This document shows positions 34,295 through 48,491 of a stretch of 64,000 nt of DNA, in pieces. Position 1 is the stretch's first letter. Each line of letters opens with the position of its first letter. The position numbers were made by a program, and so were the translations under genes. The notes beneath the pieces were generated by a model. The model made no database searches, had not been told where the DNA came from, and worked only from the letters and a program-made list of their open reading frames with translations. Location of the stretch: NCBI RefSeq assembly GCF_029227915.1, contig NC_079876.1, positions 20,338,001 through 20,402,000 of the forward strand. The letters run 5' to 3'. This stretch comes from Hydractinia symbiolongicarpus (Eukaryota > Cnidaria > Hydrozoa > Anthoathecata > Hydractiniidae).

Positions 34295-37200
34295 ATGGTC
34301 TCACAACACAGTGAACTACGTGTAGAGGCCTGTAAGGGCTGTTATATGACCTTTTGACCCTTAATAAAAGCCTTACACGTAAAACATGTGGTTCCACGTG
34401 CATGCGCAGGTTACCATCGGTCTATTCCTTTTACACTCACTGGATTACGACGATTCAAGTCGTTTTCCATCGCGCCATGGTCTTACAACGCAGTGAAATA
34501 CGTGTAAAGGCCTCTAAGGACTGTTATATGGCCTTTTGCCGCCTAATAAAGGCCTCACACCTAAAACACGTGGTTGGACGTGTCTACGCAGGTTACCATC
34601 GGTCTATTCCTTCCCCTCTCAATAGACTACGAGGTCTCAAGTCGCTTTCCAACGCGCCATGGTCTTACAACATAGTGAACTACGTGTAGAGGCCTCTAAA
34701 GACTGTTATATGGCCCTTTGCCACCTAACAAAGGTCCTACACGTAAATCACGTGGTTCCACGAGCCTGCGCAGGTTAACATCGGTCTATTCCTTCTACAC
34801 TCAATAGACTACGACGTTTCAACACATTTTCCATCGCGCCATGGCCTTACAACACTGTAAACTACGTGTAGAGGCCTCTAAAGACTGTTAGATGGCCTTT
34901 TGACGTCTAGTAAAGGCTTTACACGTAAATCACGTGGTTCCACGAACCTGCGCAGTTTACCATCGGTCTATTCCTTCCAATCTCAATGGACTACGAGGTC
35001 TGAAGTCCTTTTCCGGCGCGCCATGGTCTTACATCAAAGTGAACTACGTGTAGGGTCCTCTTAGGGCTGTTATATGACCTTTTACCACCTAATAAAAGCC
35101 TTACACGTAAATCACGAGGTTCCACGTGCCTGCGCAGGTTAGCATCGGTCTATTCCTTTTATACTCACTGGACTACGACATTTCAAGTCGTTTTCCATCG
35201 CGCCATGGTCTTACAACGCAGTGAAATACGTGTTAAGGCCTCTAAGAACTGTTATATGGCATTTTGCCGCCTAATAAAGGTCTCACACCAAAAACACGTG
35301 GTTGGACGTGTCTGCGCAGGTTACCATCGGTCTATTCCTCCTACACTCAATGAACTACGACGTCTCAAGTCTTTTTCCATCGTGCCATGATCTTACAACG
35401 CAGTGAACTACGTGTGGAGGCCTCTGAAGACTGTTATATGACCCTTTGCCACCTAACAAAGGTCCTACACGTAAATCACGTGGTTCCACGAGCCTGCGCA
35501 GGTTAACATCGGTCTATTCCTTCTACACTCAATAGACTACGACGTTTCAACACATTTTCCATCGCGCCATGGCCTTACAACACAGTGAACTACGTGTAGA
35601 GGCCTCTAAGGGCTGTTATATGACCTTTTGACCCTTAATAAAAGCCTTACACGTAAAACATGTGGTTCCACGTGCATGCGCAGGTTACCATCGGTCTATT
35701 CCTTTTACACTCACTGGATTACGACGATTCAAGTCGTTTTCCATCGCGCCATGGTCTTACAACGCAGTGAAATACGTGTAAAGGCCTCTAAGGACTGTTA
35801 TATGACCTTTTACCTCCTAATAAAAGCCTTACAAATAAATCACGTGGTTCCACTTACTTCCGCAGGTTAACATCGGTCTATTCCTCCTACACTCAATGAA
35901 CTACGACGTCTCAAGTCTTTTTCCATCGTGCCATGATCTTACAACGCAGTGAACTACGTGTGGAGGCCTCTGAAGACTGTTATATGACCTTTTACGGCCT
36001 AAAAAAATCTTTACAGGTAAATCTCGTGGCTCCACGCACCTGCACAGTTTACCATCGGTCTATTCCTGCCACACCCAACGGACTACGATGTCTCAAGTCG
36101 TTTTCTGGCGCACCGTGGTCTTACAGCACAGTGAACTACGTGTAAAGGCCTCTAAAGACTGTTATATGGCCCTTTACCACCTAACAAAGGCCCTACACGA
36201 AAATCACGTGTTCTACGTGCCTACGCAGTTTACCATCGGTCTATTCCTTCCACTCTCAATGGGCTACGACGTCTGAAGTTGTTTTCCATCACGCCGTGGT
36301 CTTACATCAAAGTGAACTACGTGTAGGGTCCTCTTAGGGCTGTTATATGACCTTTTACCACCTAATAAAAGCCTTACACGTAAATCACGAGGTTCCACGT
36401 GCCTGCGCAGGTTAGCATCGGTCTATTCCTTTTATACTCACTGGACTACGACATTTCAAGTCGTTTTCCATCGCGCCATGGTTTTACAACGCAGTGAAAT
36501 ACGTGTAAAGGCCTCTAAGGACTGTTATATGGCCCTTTACCACCTAACAAAGGCTCTACACGTAAATCACGTGTTCCACGTGCTTACGCAGTTTACCATC
36601 AGTCCATTCCTTCCACTCTCAATGGGCTACGACGTCTCAAGTTGTTTTCTATCACGCCATGGTCTCACAACACAGTAAACTACCTGTAGAGGCCTCTAAG
36701 GCCTGTTATATGACCTTTTACCACCTAATAAAAGCCTTACACGTAAAACATGTGGTTCCATGTGTTGGCCCAGGTAAACATCGGTCTATTTCTTTTACAC
36801 TCACTGGATTACGACGATTCAAGTCGTTTTCCATCGCGCCATGGTCTTACAACGCAGTGAAATACGTGTTAAGGCCTCTAAGAACTGTTATATGGCCTTT
36901 TGCCGCCTAATAAAGGTCTCACACCAAAAACACGTGGTTGGACGTGTCTGCGCAGGTTACCATCGGTCTATTCCTCCTACACTCAATGAACTACGACGTC
37001 TCAAGTCTTTTTCCATCGTGCCATGATCTTACAACGCAGTGAACTACGTGTGGAGGCCTCTGAAGACTGTTATATGACCTTTTACGGCCTAAAAAAATCT
37101 TTACAGGTAAATCTCGTGGCTCCACGCACCTGCACAGTTTACCATCGGTCTATTCCTGCCACACTCAACGGACCACGATGTCTCAAGTCGTTTTCTGGCG

Positions 37201-39022
37201 CACCGTGGTCTTACAGCACAGTGAACTACGTGTAAAGGCCTCTAAGGAGTGTTATATGGCCCTTTACCACCTAACAAAGGCCCTACACGAAAATCACGTG
37301 TTCTACGTGCCTACGCAGTTTACCATCGGTCTATTCCTTCCACTCTCAATGGGCTACGACGTCTGAAGTTGTTTTCCATCACGCCGTGTTCTTACATCAA
37401 AGTGAACTACGTGTAGGGTCCTCTTAGGGCTGTTATATGACCTTTTACCACCTAATAAAAGCCTTACACGTAAATCACGTGGTTCCACGTGCCTGCGCAG
37501 GTTAGCATCGGTCTATTCCTTCCACTCTCAGTGGACTACGACGTTTCAAGTCGCTTTCCGTTGCGCCATGGTCTTACAACACTGTGAACTACTTGTAAAG
37601 GCTTCTGAAGACTGTTATATGACCTTCTAACGCCTAATAAAGGCTTTACACGTAAATCACGTGATTTCACGTGCCTGAGAAGGTTAACAATGGTCTATTC
37701 CTTCTACACTCAATGGACTACGACGTCTGAACTTATTTTCCATAGCGCCATGGTCTTACAACACAGTAAAATACGTGTAGAGGCCTCTAAGGGCTGTTAT
37801 ATGACCTTTTACCACCTAACAAAGGCCCTACACGTAAATCACGTGGTTCCCCGAATCTATGCAGTTTACCATCGTTCTATTCCTTCCACTCTCAATGGAC
37901 TACGACGTGTCAAGTCGGTTTCCGGCGCGCCATGGTCTCACAACACAGTGAACTACGCGTAGAAGCCTCTAAGGGCTGTTATATGACCTTTTGCCCCTTA
38001 ATAAAAGCCTTATACGTAAAACATGTGGTTCCACGTGCATGCGCAGGTTATCATCGGTCTATTCCTGCCACACTCAACGGACTACGATGTCTCAAGTCGT
38101 TTTCTGGCGCACCGTGGTCTTACAGCACAGTGAACTACGTGTAAAGGCCTCTAAGGACTGTTATATGGCCTTTTGCCGCCTAATATAGGCCTTACACGTA
38201 ATTCACGTGGTTCGACGTGTCTGCGCAGGTAACCATCGGTCTATTCCTACCACCCTCAATGGACTACGACGTCTCAAGTCTTTTTCCATCGTGCCATGAT
38301 CTTACAACGCAGTGAACTACGTGTGGAGGCCTCTGAAGACTGTTATATCACCTTTTACGGCCTAAAAAAATCTTTACAGGTAAATCTCGTGGCTCCACGC
38401 ACCTGCATAGTTTACCATCAGTATATTCCTTCCACTCTCAATGGACTACGATGTCTCAAGTCGTTTTCCGGCGCACTGTGGTCTTACAGCACAGTGAACT
38501 ACGTGTAAAGGCCTCTAAAGACTGTTATATGGCCCTTTACCACCTAACAAAGGCCCTACACGTAAATCACGTGTTCCACGTGCTTATGCAGTTTACCATC
38601 AGTCCATTCCTTCCACTCTCAATGGGCTACGACGTCTCAAGTTGTTTTCTATCACGCCATGGTCTCACAACACAGTAAACTACCTGTAGAGGCCTCTAAG
38701 GCCTGTTATATGACCTTTTACCACCTAATAAAAGCCTTACACGTAAAACATGTGGTTCCATGTGTTGGCCCAGGTAAACATCGGTCTATTTCTTTTACAC
38801 TCCATGGATTACGACGATTCAAGTCGTTTTCCATCGCGCCATGGTCTTACAACGCAGTGAAATACGTGTAAAGGCCTGTAAGAACTGTTATATGGCCTTT
38901 TGCCGCCTAATAAAGGTCTCACACCTAAAACACGTGGTTGGACGTGTCTGCGCAGGTTACCATCGGTCTATTCCTTCCCCTCTCAATAGACTACGAGGTC
39001 TCAAGTCGCTTTCCAACGCGCC
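34295..39022. repeat. Mosaic of 2- to 4-mer copies at offsets 1,090, 1,274, 1,636 and 2,000 bp
   Basis: 34295-34658 matches 35569-35932 (offset 1,274). 35205 matches 36841 (1,636). 35933-36477 matches 37023-37567 (1,090). 36659-37022 matches 38659-39022 (2,000). 37568-38295 resembles units of 31-33 kb. Different neighbours recur at different offsets, so several rounds of unequal exchange overlap here and no clean higher-order unit survives. Confidence 0.65.
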
Positions 39023-42000
39023 ATGGTCTTACAACATAGTGAACTACGTGTAGAGGCCTCTAAAGACTGTTATATGGCCCTTTGCCAACTAACAAAGGCC
39101 CTACACGTAAATCACGTGGTTCCACGTGCCTGTGCAGGTTAGCATCGGTCTATTCCTTCCACCCTCAATGGACTACGAGGTCTGAAGTCCTTTTCCGGCG
39201 CGCCATGGTCTTACAGCACAGTGAACTACGTGTAGAGGCCTCTAAGGGCTGCTATATGACCTTTTACCTCCTAATAAAAGCCTTACACGTAAATCACGTG
39301 GTCCACTTACTTCCGCAGGTTAACATCGGTCTATTCCTCCTACAGATAATGAACTACGACGTCTCAAGTCTTTTTCCATCGTGCCATGATCTTACAACGC
39401 AGTGAACTACGTGTGGAGGCCTCTTAAGACTGTTATATGACCTTTTACGGCCTAAAAAAACTTTACAGGTAAATCTCGTGGCTCCACGCACCTGCACAGT
39501 TTACCATCAGTATATTCCTTCCACTCTCAATGGACTACGACGTGTCAAGTCGGTTTCCGGCGCGCCATGGTCCCACAACACAGTGAACTACGTGTAAAGT
39601 CCTCTAAGGACTGTTATATGGCCCTTTGCCACCTAACAAAGGTCCTACACGTAAATCACGTGGTTCCACGAGCTTGCGCAGGTTAAGATCGGTCTATTCC
39701 TTCTACACTCTATAGACTACGACGTTTCAACACATTTTCCATCGCGCCATGGCCTTACAACACTGTAAACTACGTGTAGAGGCCTCTAAAGACTGTTAGA
39801 TGGCCTTTTGAGGTCTAGTAAAGGCTTTACACGTAAATCACGTGGTTCCACGTGCCTGCGCAGTTTATCATCGGTACAGTCTTTCCGCCATAAATGGCCT
39901 AAAACGTCTCAAGTTGTTTTCCATTCCGCCATTGTCTTACAACATAGTATAATACGTGTAGAGGCCTCTAAAGAATGTTATATGGCCTGTTGCCGCCTAA
40001 TAAAGGCTTTACACGTAATTCACGTGGTTCGACGTGTCTGTGCAGGAAACCATCGGTCTACTCCCACCACTCTCAATGGACTACGACGTCTTAAGACGCT
40101 TTCCATCGCTCCATGGTCTCACAACACAGTGAACTACGGGTAGAGGCCTCTAAGGGCTGTTATATGACCTTTTACCACCTAATAAAAGCCTTACACGTAG
40201 ATCACGTGGTTCCACGTACTTCCGCAGGTTAACATCGGTCTATTCCTTCTACACTCAATGGGCTACGACGTCTCAAGTCCTTTTCCATCGTGCCATGATA
40301 GTACAACGCTGTGAACTATGTGTAGAGGCCTCCAAAGACTGTTATATGGCCCCTTACCACCTAACAAAGGCCCTACACGTACATCACGTGGTTCCACGAA
40401 CCTACGCAGTTTACCATCGGTCTATTCCTTCCCCTCTCAATAGACTACGAGGTCTCAAGTCGCTTTCCAACGCGCCATGGTCTTACAACATAGTGAACTA
40501 CGTGTAGAGGCCTCTAAAGACTGTTATATGGCCCTTTGCCAACTAACAAAGGCCCTACACGTAAATCACGTGGTTCCACGTGCCTGTGCAGGTTAGCATC
40601 GGTCTATTCCTTCCACCCTCAATGGACTACGAGGTCTGAAGTCCTTTTTCGGCGCGCCATGGTCTTAAAGCACAGTGAACTACGTGTAGAGGCCTCTAAG
40701 GGCTGCTATATGACCTTTTACCTCCTAATAAAAGCCTTACACGTAAATCACGTGGTCCAATTACTTCCGCAGGTTAACATCGGTCTATTCCTCCTACAGA
40801 TAATGAACTACGACGTCTCAAGTCTTTTTCCATCGTGCCATGATCTTACAACGCAGTGAACTACGTGTGGAGGCCTCTGAAGACTGTTATATGACCTTTT
40901 ACGGCCTAACAAAACTTTACAGGTAAATCTCGTGGCTCCACGCACCTGCACAGTTTACCATCAGTATATTCCTTCCACTCTCAATGGACTACGACATGTC
41001 AATTCGGTTTCCGGCGCGCCATGGTCCCACAACACAGTGAACTACGCGTAGAGGCCTCTAAGGGCTGTTATATGACCTTTTGCCCCTTAATAAAAGCCTT
41101 ACACGTAAAACATGTGGTTCCACGTGCATGTGCAGGTTATCATCAGTCTATTCCTTCCACACTCAACGGACTACGATGTCTCAAGTCGTTTTCCGGCGCA
41201 CCGTGGTCTTACAGCACAGTGAACTACGTGTAAAGTCCTCTAAGGACTGTTATATGGCCCTTTACCACCTAACAAAGGCCCTACACGTAAATCACGTGTT
41301 CCACGTGCCTACGCAGTTTACCATCGGTCTATTCCTTCCACTCGCAATGGGCTACGACGTCTCAAGTTGTTTTCCATCACGCCGTGGTCTTACATCACAG
41401 TGAACTACGTGTAGAGGCATCTTAGGGCTGTTATATGACCTTTTACCACCTAATAAAAGCCTTACACGTAAATCACGTGGTTCCACGTACTTCCGCAGGT
41501 TAACATCGGTCTATTCCTCGTCCACTTAATGAGCTACGACGTCTCAAGTCTTTTTTTTATCGTGCCATGGTCTTACAAAATAGTGAACTACGTGTAGAGG
41601 CCTCTAAAGACTGTTATATGGCCCTTTGCCACCTAACAAAGGTCCTAAACGTAAATCACGTGGTTCCACGAGCTTGCGCAGGTTAAGATCGGTCTATTCC
41701 TTCTACACTCTATAGACTACGACGTTTCAACACATTTTCCATCGCGCCATGGCCTTACAACACTGTAAACTACGTGTAGAGGCCTCTAAAGACTGTTAGA
41801 TGGCCTTTTGACGTCTAGTAAAGGCTTTACACGTAAATCACGTGGTTCCACGTGCCTGCGCAGTTTATCATCGGTACAGTCTTTCCGCCATAAATGGCCT
41901 AAAACGTCTCAAGTTGTTTTCCATTCCGCCATTGTCTTACAACATAGTATAATACGTGTAGAGGCCTCTAAAGAATGTTATATGGCCTGTTGCCGCCTAA

Positions 42001-42476
42001 TAAAGGCTTTAAACGTAATTCACGTGGTTCGACGTGTCTGCGCAGGAAACCATCGGTCTACTCCCACCACTCTCAATGGACTACGACGTCTTAAGACGCT
42101 TTCCATCGCTCCATGGTCTCACAACACAGTGAACTACGGGCAGAGGCCTCTAAGGGCTGTTATATGACCTTTTACCACCTAATAAAAGCCTTACACGTAG
42201 ATCACGTGGTTCCACGTACTTCCGCAGGTTAACATCGGTCTATTCCTTCTACACTCAATGGGCTACGACGTCTCAAGTCCTTTTCCATCGTGCCATGATA
42301 GTACAACGCAGTGAACTATGTGTAGAGGCCTCCAAAGACTGTGATATGGCCCCTTACCACCTAACAAAGGCCCTACACGTACATCACGTGGTTCCACGAA
42401 CCTACGCAGTTTACCATCGGTCTATTCCTTCCAATCTCAATGGACTACGAGGTCTGAAGTCCTTTTCCGGCGCGCC
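39023..42476. repeat. 3-mer and 4-mer copies at offsets 1,454 and 2,000 bp
   Basis: 39023-39566 matches 40477-41020 (offset 1,454), including the shared cctacagataatgaac and the 1-bp loss in ggtccaattac/ggtccacttac. 39749-40476 matches 41749-42476 (offset 2,000), including the GCCATAAATGGC monomer, ggaaaccatcggtctactccc and the gccatgatagtac anchor. The monomer anchored at 41384 carries a T-rich run near 41,551 that adds one base. Confidence 0.72.
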
Positions 42477-43022
42477 ATGGTCTTACAGCACAGTGAACTA
42501 CGTGTAGAGGCCTCTAAGGGCTGCTATATGACCTTTTACCTCCTAATAAAAGCCTTACACGTAAATCACGTGGTTCCACCTACTTCTGCAGGTTAACATC
42601 GGTCTATTCCTCCTACACTTAATGAACTACGACGTCTCAAGTCTTTTTCCATCGTGCCATGATCTTACAACGCAGTGAACTACGTGTGGAGGACTCTAAA
42701 GACTGTTATATGACCTTTTACGGCCTAAAAAAATCTTTACAGGTAAATCTCGTGGCTACACGCACCTGCAAAGTTTACCATCAGTATATTCCTTCCACTC
42801 TCGATGGACTACGACGTGTCAAGTCGGTTTCCGGCGCGCCATGGTCTCACAACACAGTGAACTACGTGTAGAGGCCTTTAAGGGCTGTTATATGACCTTT
42901 TGCCCCTTAATGAAAGCCTTACGCGTAAAACATGTGGTTCCACGTGTATGCGCAGGTTAACATCGGCGTATTCCTCCAACACTCAATGAACTACGGCGTC
43001 TCAAGTCCTTTTCCATCGTGCC

Positions 43023-45937
43023 CTGATCTTACAACGCAGTGAACTACGTGTAAAGGCCTCTAACGACTGTTATATGGCTTCTTACCTCCTAATGAAGACC
43101 TTACATATAAATTACGTTGTTCGACGTGTCTACGCATGTGACCATCGGTCTATTCCATCCACTCTTCATGGACTACGACGTCTCAAGTCGCTTTCCAACG
43201 CGCTCTGGTCTTACAACACAGTGAACTATGTATAGAGGCATCTAAAGACTGTTTTATAGCCCTTTGCCACCTAACAAAAGCCTTACACGTAAATCACGTG
43301 GTTCCACGTACTTCCGCAGGTTAACATTGGTCTATTCCTTCTACACTCAATAGACTACGACGTTTCAACACATTTTCCATCGTGCCATGGCCTTACAACA
43401 CTGTAAACTACGTGTAGAGGCCTCTAAAGACTGTTAGATGGCGTTTTGACGTCTAGTAAAGGCTTTACAAGTAAATCACGTGGTTCCACGTGCCTGCGCA
43501 GTTTATCATCGGTACAGTCCTTCCGCCATAAATGGCCTAAAACGTCTCAAGTTGTTTTCCATTCCGCCATTGTCTTACAACATAGTATAATACGTGTAGA
43601 GGCCTCTAAAGAATGTTATATGGCCTGTTGCCGCCTTATAAAGGCTTTACACGTAATTCACGTGGTTCGACGTGTCTGCACAGGTAACCATCGGTCTATT
43701 CCTACCACTCTCAATGGACTACGACGTCTTAAGACGCTTTTAATCACGCCATGGTCTTACAACACAGTGAACTACGTGTGGAGGCCTGTGAAGACTGTTA
43801 TATGACCTTTTACGGCCTAAAAAAATCTTTACAGGTAAATCTCGTGGCCCCACGCACTTCCTCACAGTTTACCATCAGTATATTCCTTCCACTCTCAATG
43901 GACTACGACGTGTCAAGTCGGTTTCCGGCGCGCCATGGTCTCACAACACAGTGAACTACGTGTAGAGACCTCTTAGGGCTGTTATATGACCTTTTACCAC
44001 CTAATAAAAGCCTTACACGTAAATCACGTGGTTCCACGTACTTCCGCAGGTTAACATCGGTCTATTCCTCCTACACTCAATGGGATACGACGTCTCAAGT
44101 CCTTTTCCATCGTGCCATGATAGTACAATACAGTGAACTACGTGTAGAGGCCTCTAAGGGCTGTCATATGACCTTTTGCCGCCTAATAAAGGCTTTACAC
44201 GTAATTCACGTGGTTCGACGTGTCTGCGCAGGTAACCATCGGTCTATTCCTACCACTCTCAATGAACTACGACGTGTCAAGACGATTTCCAACGCGCCAT
44301 GGTCTTACAACATAGTGAACTACGTGTAGAGGCCTCTAAAGACTGTTATATGGCCCTTTGCCACCTAACAAAGGTCCTATACGTAAATCACGTGGTTCCA
44401 CGTGTATGCGCAGGTTAACATCGGCGTATTCCTCCAACACTCAATGAACTACGGCGTCTCAAGTCCTTTTCCATCGTGCCCTGATCTTACAACGCAGTGA
44501 ACTACGTGTAAAGGCCTCTAACGACTGTTATATGGCTTCTTACCTCCTAATGAAGACCTTACATATAAATTACGTTGTTCGACGTGTCTACGCATGTTAC
44601 CATCGGTCTATTCCATCCACTCTCCATGGACTACGACGTCTCAAGTCGCTTTCCAACGCGCTCTGGTCTTACAACACAGTGAACTATGTGTAGAGGCATC
44701 TAAAGACTGTTTTATAGCCCTTTGCCACCTAACAAAAGCCGTACACGTAAATCACGTGGTTCCTCGTGCTTGCGCAGGTTACCATCGGTCTATTCCTCGC
44801 TCTCTCAATGGACTGCGACGTCTAAAGTCCTTTTCCGGCGCGCCGTGGTCTTACAGCACAGTAAACTACGCATAGAGACCTCTTAGGGCTGTTATATGAC
44901 TTCTACAACCTAATAAAAGCCTTACACGTAAATCACGTGGTTCCACGTACTTCCGCAGGTTAACATCGGTCTATTCCTTCTACACTCAATAGACTACGAC
45001 GTTTCAACACATTTTCCATCGCGCCATGGCCTTACAACACTGTAAACTACGTGTAGAGGCCTCTAAAGACTGTTAGATGGCGTTTTGACGTCTTGTAAAG
45101 GCTTTACAAGTAAATCACGTGGTTCCACGTGCCTGCGCAGTTTATCATCGGTACAGTCCTTCCGCCATAAATGGCCTAAAACGTCTCAAGTTGTTTTCCA
45201 TTCCGCCATTGTCTTACAACATAGTATAATACGTGTAGAGGCCTCTAAAGAATGTTATTAGGCCTGTTGCCGCCTAATAAAGGCTTTACACGTAATTCAC
45301 GTGGTTTGACGTGTCTGCACAGGTAACCATCGGTCTATTCCTACCACTCTCAATGGACTACGACGTCTTAAGACGCTTTCAATCACGCCATGGTCTTTCA
45401 ACACAGTGAACTACGTGTGGAGGCCTGTGAAGACTGTTATATGACCTTTTACGGCCTAAAAAAATCTTTACAGGTAAATCTCGTGGCCCCACGCACTTCC
45501 GCACAGTTTACCATGAGTATATTCCTTCCACTCTCAATGGACTACGACGTGTCAAGTCGGTTTCCAACGCGCCATGGTCTCACAACACAGTGAACTACGT
45601 GTAGAGGCCTCTTAGGGCTGTTATATGACCTTTTACCACCTAATAAAAGCCTTACACGTAAATCACGTGGTTCCACGTACTTCCGCAGGTTAACATCGGT
45701 CTATTCCTCCTACACTCAATGGGCTACGACGTCTCAAGTCCTTTTCCATCGTGCCATGATAGTACAATACAGTGAACTACGTGTAGAGGCCTCTAAGGGC
45801 TGTTATATGACCTTTTGCCGCCTAATAAAGGCCTTACACGTAATTCACGTGGTTCAACGTGTCTGCGCAGGTAACCATCGGTCTATTCCTACCACTCTCA
45901 ATGGACTACGACGTCTTAAGATGCTTTCCATCACGCC
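43023..45937. repeat. 5-mer block copied at 1,639 bp with inserted units
   Basis: 43387-44298 matches 45026-45937 (offset 1,639). Marks are the gatggcgttttgacgtc segment, the GCCATAAATGGC type and the acggcctaaaaaaatc type with 2 extra bases (cacttcctcacag near 43,857; cacttccgcacag near 45,495). 43023-43386 matches 44481-44844 (offset 1,458), with shared gccctgatctt and gctctggtc anchors. Two repeats are thus interleaved. Confidence 0.7.
44663..45389. repeat. 4-monomer segment shared with 51586-52313
   Basis: The series with gctctggtc anchor, tgttttatagcc, ctcgctctctcaatgg and gatggcgttttgacgtc recurs about 6.92 kb downstream. The copy at 52.1 kb has a mutated palindrome in the GCCATAAATGGC monomer. 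This is one of the longest-range near-copies in the right half and implies a multi-kilobase duplication or exchange. Confidence 0.65.
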
Positions 45938-46301
45938 ATGGTCTTACAACACAGTGAATTACGTATAGAGACCTCTGAGGGTTGTTATATGACCTTCTAC
46001 CACCTAATAGAAGCCTTACACGTAAATCACGTGGTTCCACGTGCCTGCGCAGGTTACCATCGGTCTATTCCTTGCACTTTCAATGGACTACGACGTCTCA
46101 AGACGTTTTCCGGAGCGCCGTGGTCTTACAGCACAGTGAACTACGTATAGAGACCTCCTAGGGCTCTTATATGACCTTCTACCACCTAATAAAAGCCTTA
46201 CACGTAAATCACGTGGTTCCACGTACTTCCGCAGGTTAACATCTGTCTATTCCTCTTACACTTAATGGACTACGACATCTCAAGTCCTTTTTCATCGTGC
46301 C

Positions 46302-48491
46302 ATGATCTTACAAGGCAGTGAACTCTACGTGTAAATGCCTCTAAAGATTGTTATTTGGCCTGTTGCCGCCTAATAAAAGTTTTACACGTAATTCACGTGC
46401 TTCGACGTGTCTGCGCAGGTAACCATCGGTCTATTCCTACCACTCTCAATGAACTACGACGTGTCAAGTCGATTTCCAACGCGCCATGGTCTTACAACAT
46501 AGTGAACTACGTGTAGAGGCCTCTAAAGACTGTTATATGGCCCTTTGCCACCTAACAAAGGTCCTATACGTAAATCACGTGGTTCCACGAGCCTGCGCAG
46601 GTTACCATCGGTCTATTCCTTCCACTCTCAATGGACTACGACGTTTCAAGTCGCTTTCCATTGCGCCATGGTCTTACAACACTGTGAACTACGTGTAAAG
46701 GCTTTTGAAGACTGTTACATGGCCTGTTGCCGCCTAATAAAAGCCTCACACATAAAACACGTGGTTCGACGTGACTGCGCAGGTTACCATCGGTCTATTC
46801 CTTCCACTCTCAATGGACTACGAGGTCTCAAGTCGCTTTCCAACGCGCCATGGTCTTACAACATAGTGAACTGCGTGTAGAGGCTTATAAGGACTGTTAT
46901 ATGGCCTTTTGCCGCCTAATAAAGGCCTTACACCTAAAACACGTGGTTCCACGAGCCTGCGCAGGTTACCATCGGTCTATTCCTTCCACTCTCAATGGGC
47001 TACGACGTCTCAAGTTGTTTTCCATCACGCCGTGGTCTTACATCACAGTGAACTACGTGTAGAGGCCTCTTAGGGCTGTTATATGACCTTCTACCACCTA
47101 ATAGAAGCCTTACACCTAAATCACGTGGTTCCACGTACTTCCGCAGGTTAACATCGGCGTATTCCTCCAACACTCAATGAACTATGGCGTCTCAAGTCCT
47201 TTTCCATCGTGCCATGATTTTACAACGCAGTGAACTACGCGTAAAGGCCTCTAAGGACTGTTATATGGCCTTTTGCCGCCTAATAAAGGCCTTACACCTA
47301 AAACACGTGGTTCGACGTGTCTGCGCAGATTACAATCGGTCTATTCCTTTCACTCTCAATGGACTACGACGTCTCAAGTTGTTTTCCATCACGCCATGGT
47401 CTCACAACACAGTGAACTACCTGTAGAGGCCTCTAAGGCCTGTTATATGACCTTTAACCACCTAATAAAAGCCTTACACGTAAATCATGTGGTTCCATGT
47501 GTTAGCCCGGGTAAACATCGGTCTATTCCATCTACACTCACTGGACTACGTCGTTTCAAGTCGTTTTCCATGGCGCCATGGTCTTACAACGCAGTGAAAT
47601 ACGTGTAAAGGCCTCTAAGGACTGTTATATGACTTTTTACCACCTAATAAAAGCCTTACACGTAATACACGTGGTTTCACGTACTTCCGCAGGTTAATAT
47701 CGGTCTATTCCATCCACTCTCCATGGACTACGACATCTCAAGTCGCTTTCCAACGCGCTATGGTCTTACAACACAGTGAACTATGTGTAGAGGCCTCTAA
47801 AGTCTGTTTTATAGCCCATTGCCACCTAACAAAAGCCGTACACGTAAATCACGTGGTTCCTCGTGCTTGCGCAGGTTACCATCGGTCTATTCCTTGCTCT
47901 CTCAATGGACTGCGACGTCTCAAGTCTTTTTCCGGCGCGCCGTGGTCTTACAGCACAGTGAACTACGTGTAGAGGCCTGTGAAGACTGTTATATGACCTT
48001 TTACGGCCTAAAAAAATCTTTACAGGTAAATCCCGTGGCTCCACGCACTTCCGCACAGTTTACCATCAGTATATTCCTTCCACTCTCAATGGACTACGAC
48101 GTGTCAAGTCGGTTTCCGGCGCGCCATGGTCTCACAACACAGTGAACTACGTGTAGAGACCTCTTAGGGCTGTTATATGACCTTTTACCACCTAATAAAA
48201 GCCTTACACGTAAATCACGTGGTTCCACGTACTTCCGCAGGTTAACATCGGTCTATTCCTCCTACACTCAATGGGCTACGACGTCTCAAGTCCTTTTCCA
48301 TCGTGCCATGATAGTACAATACAGTGAACTCTACGTGTAAAGGCCTCTAAAGATTGTTATTTGGCCTGTTGCCGCCTAATAAAAGCTTTACACGTAATTC
48401 ACGTGCTTCGACGTGTCTGCGCAGGTAACCATCGGTCTATTCCTACCACTCTCAATGAACTACGACGTGTCAAGTCGTTTTCCGGCGCGCC
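46302..48491. repeat. Monomers with the +2 ctctacgtg insertion and neighbours
   Basis: Two monomers (anchors 46302 and 48308) read gtgaactCTacgtgtaa, with two extra bases, giving 184-bp spacing. Their following segments (ttatttggcctgttgcc and cacgtgcttcgacg) also match, so one is a copy of the other. A third 184-bp unit (47942) has the cacttccgcacag insertion of the A7 type. Confidence 0.75.

Larger units (their letters stand above)
29932..48125. repeat. Domain of the A7-tract monomer type (acggcctaaaaaaatc)
   Basis: A type with gtggaggcctctgaagact, acggcctaaaaaaatcttt, ctcgtggctccacgcacc and catcagtatattcc occurs near 30.5, 31.6, 32.2, 33.3, 34.2, 36.0, 37.1, 38.4, 39.5, 42.7, 43.8, 45.5 and 48.0 kb, and I saw it nowhere outside this span. 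The leftmost member (about 29,996) still reads cctaataaaatc, intermediate between the common cctaataaaagcc and the A7 form. The 40.9-kb member reads cctaacaaaac. Confidence 0.75.

Noticed and set aside
41551-41560. T-rich run as a Pol III terminator
   Set aside because: It is a one-off expansion of the usual gtctttttcc segment in a single monomer, with no promoter elements upstream.
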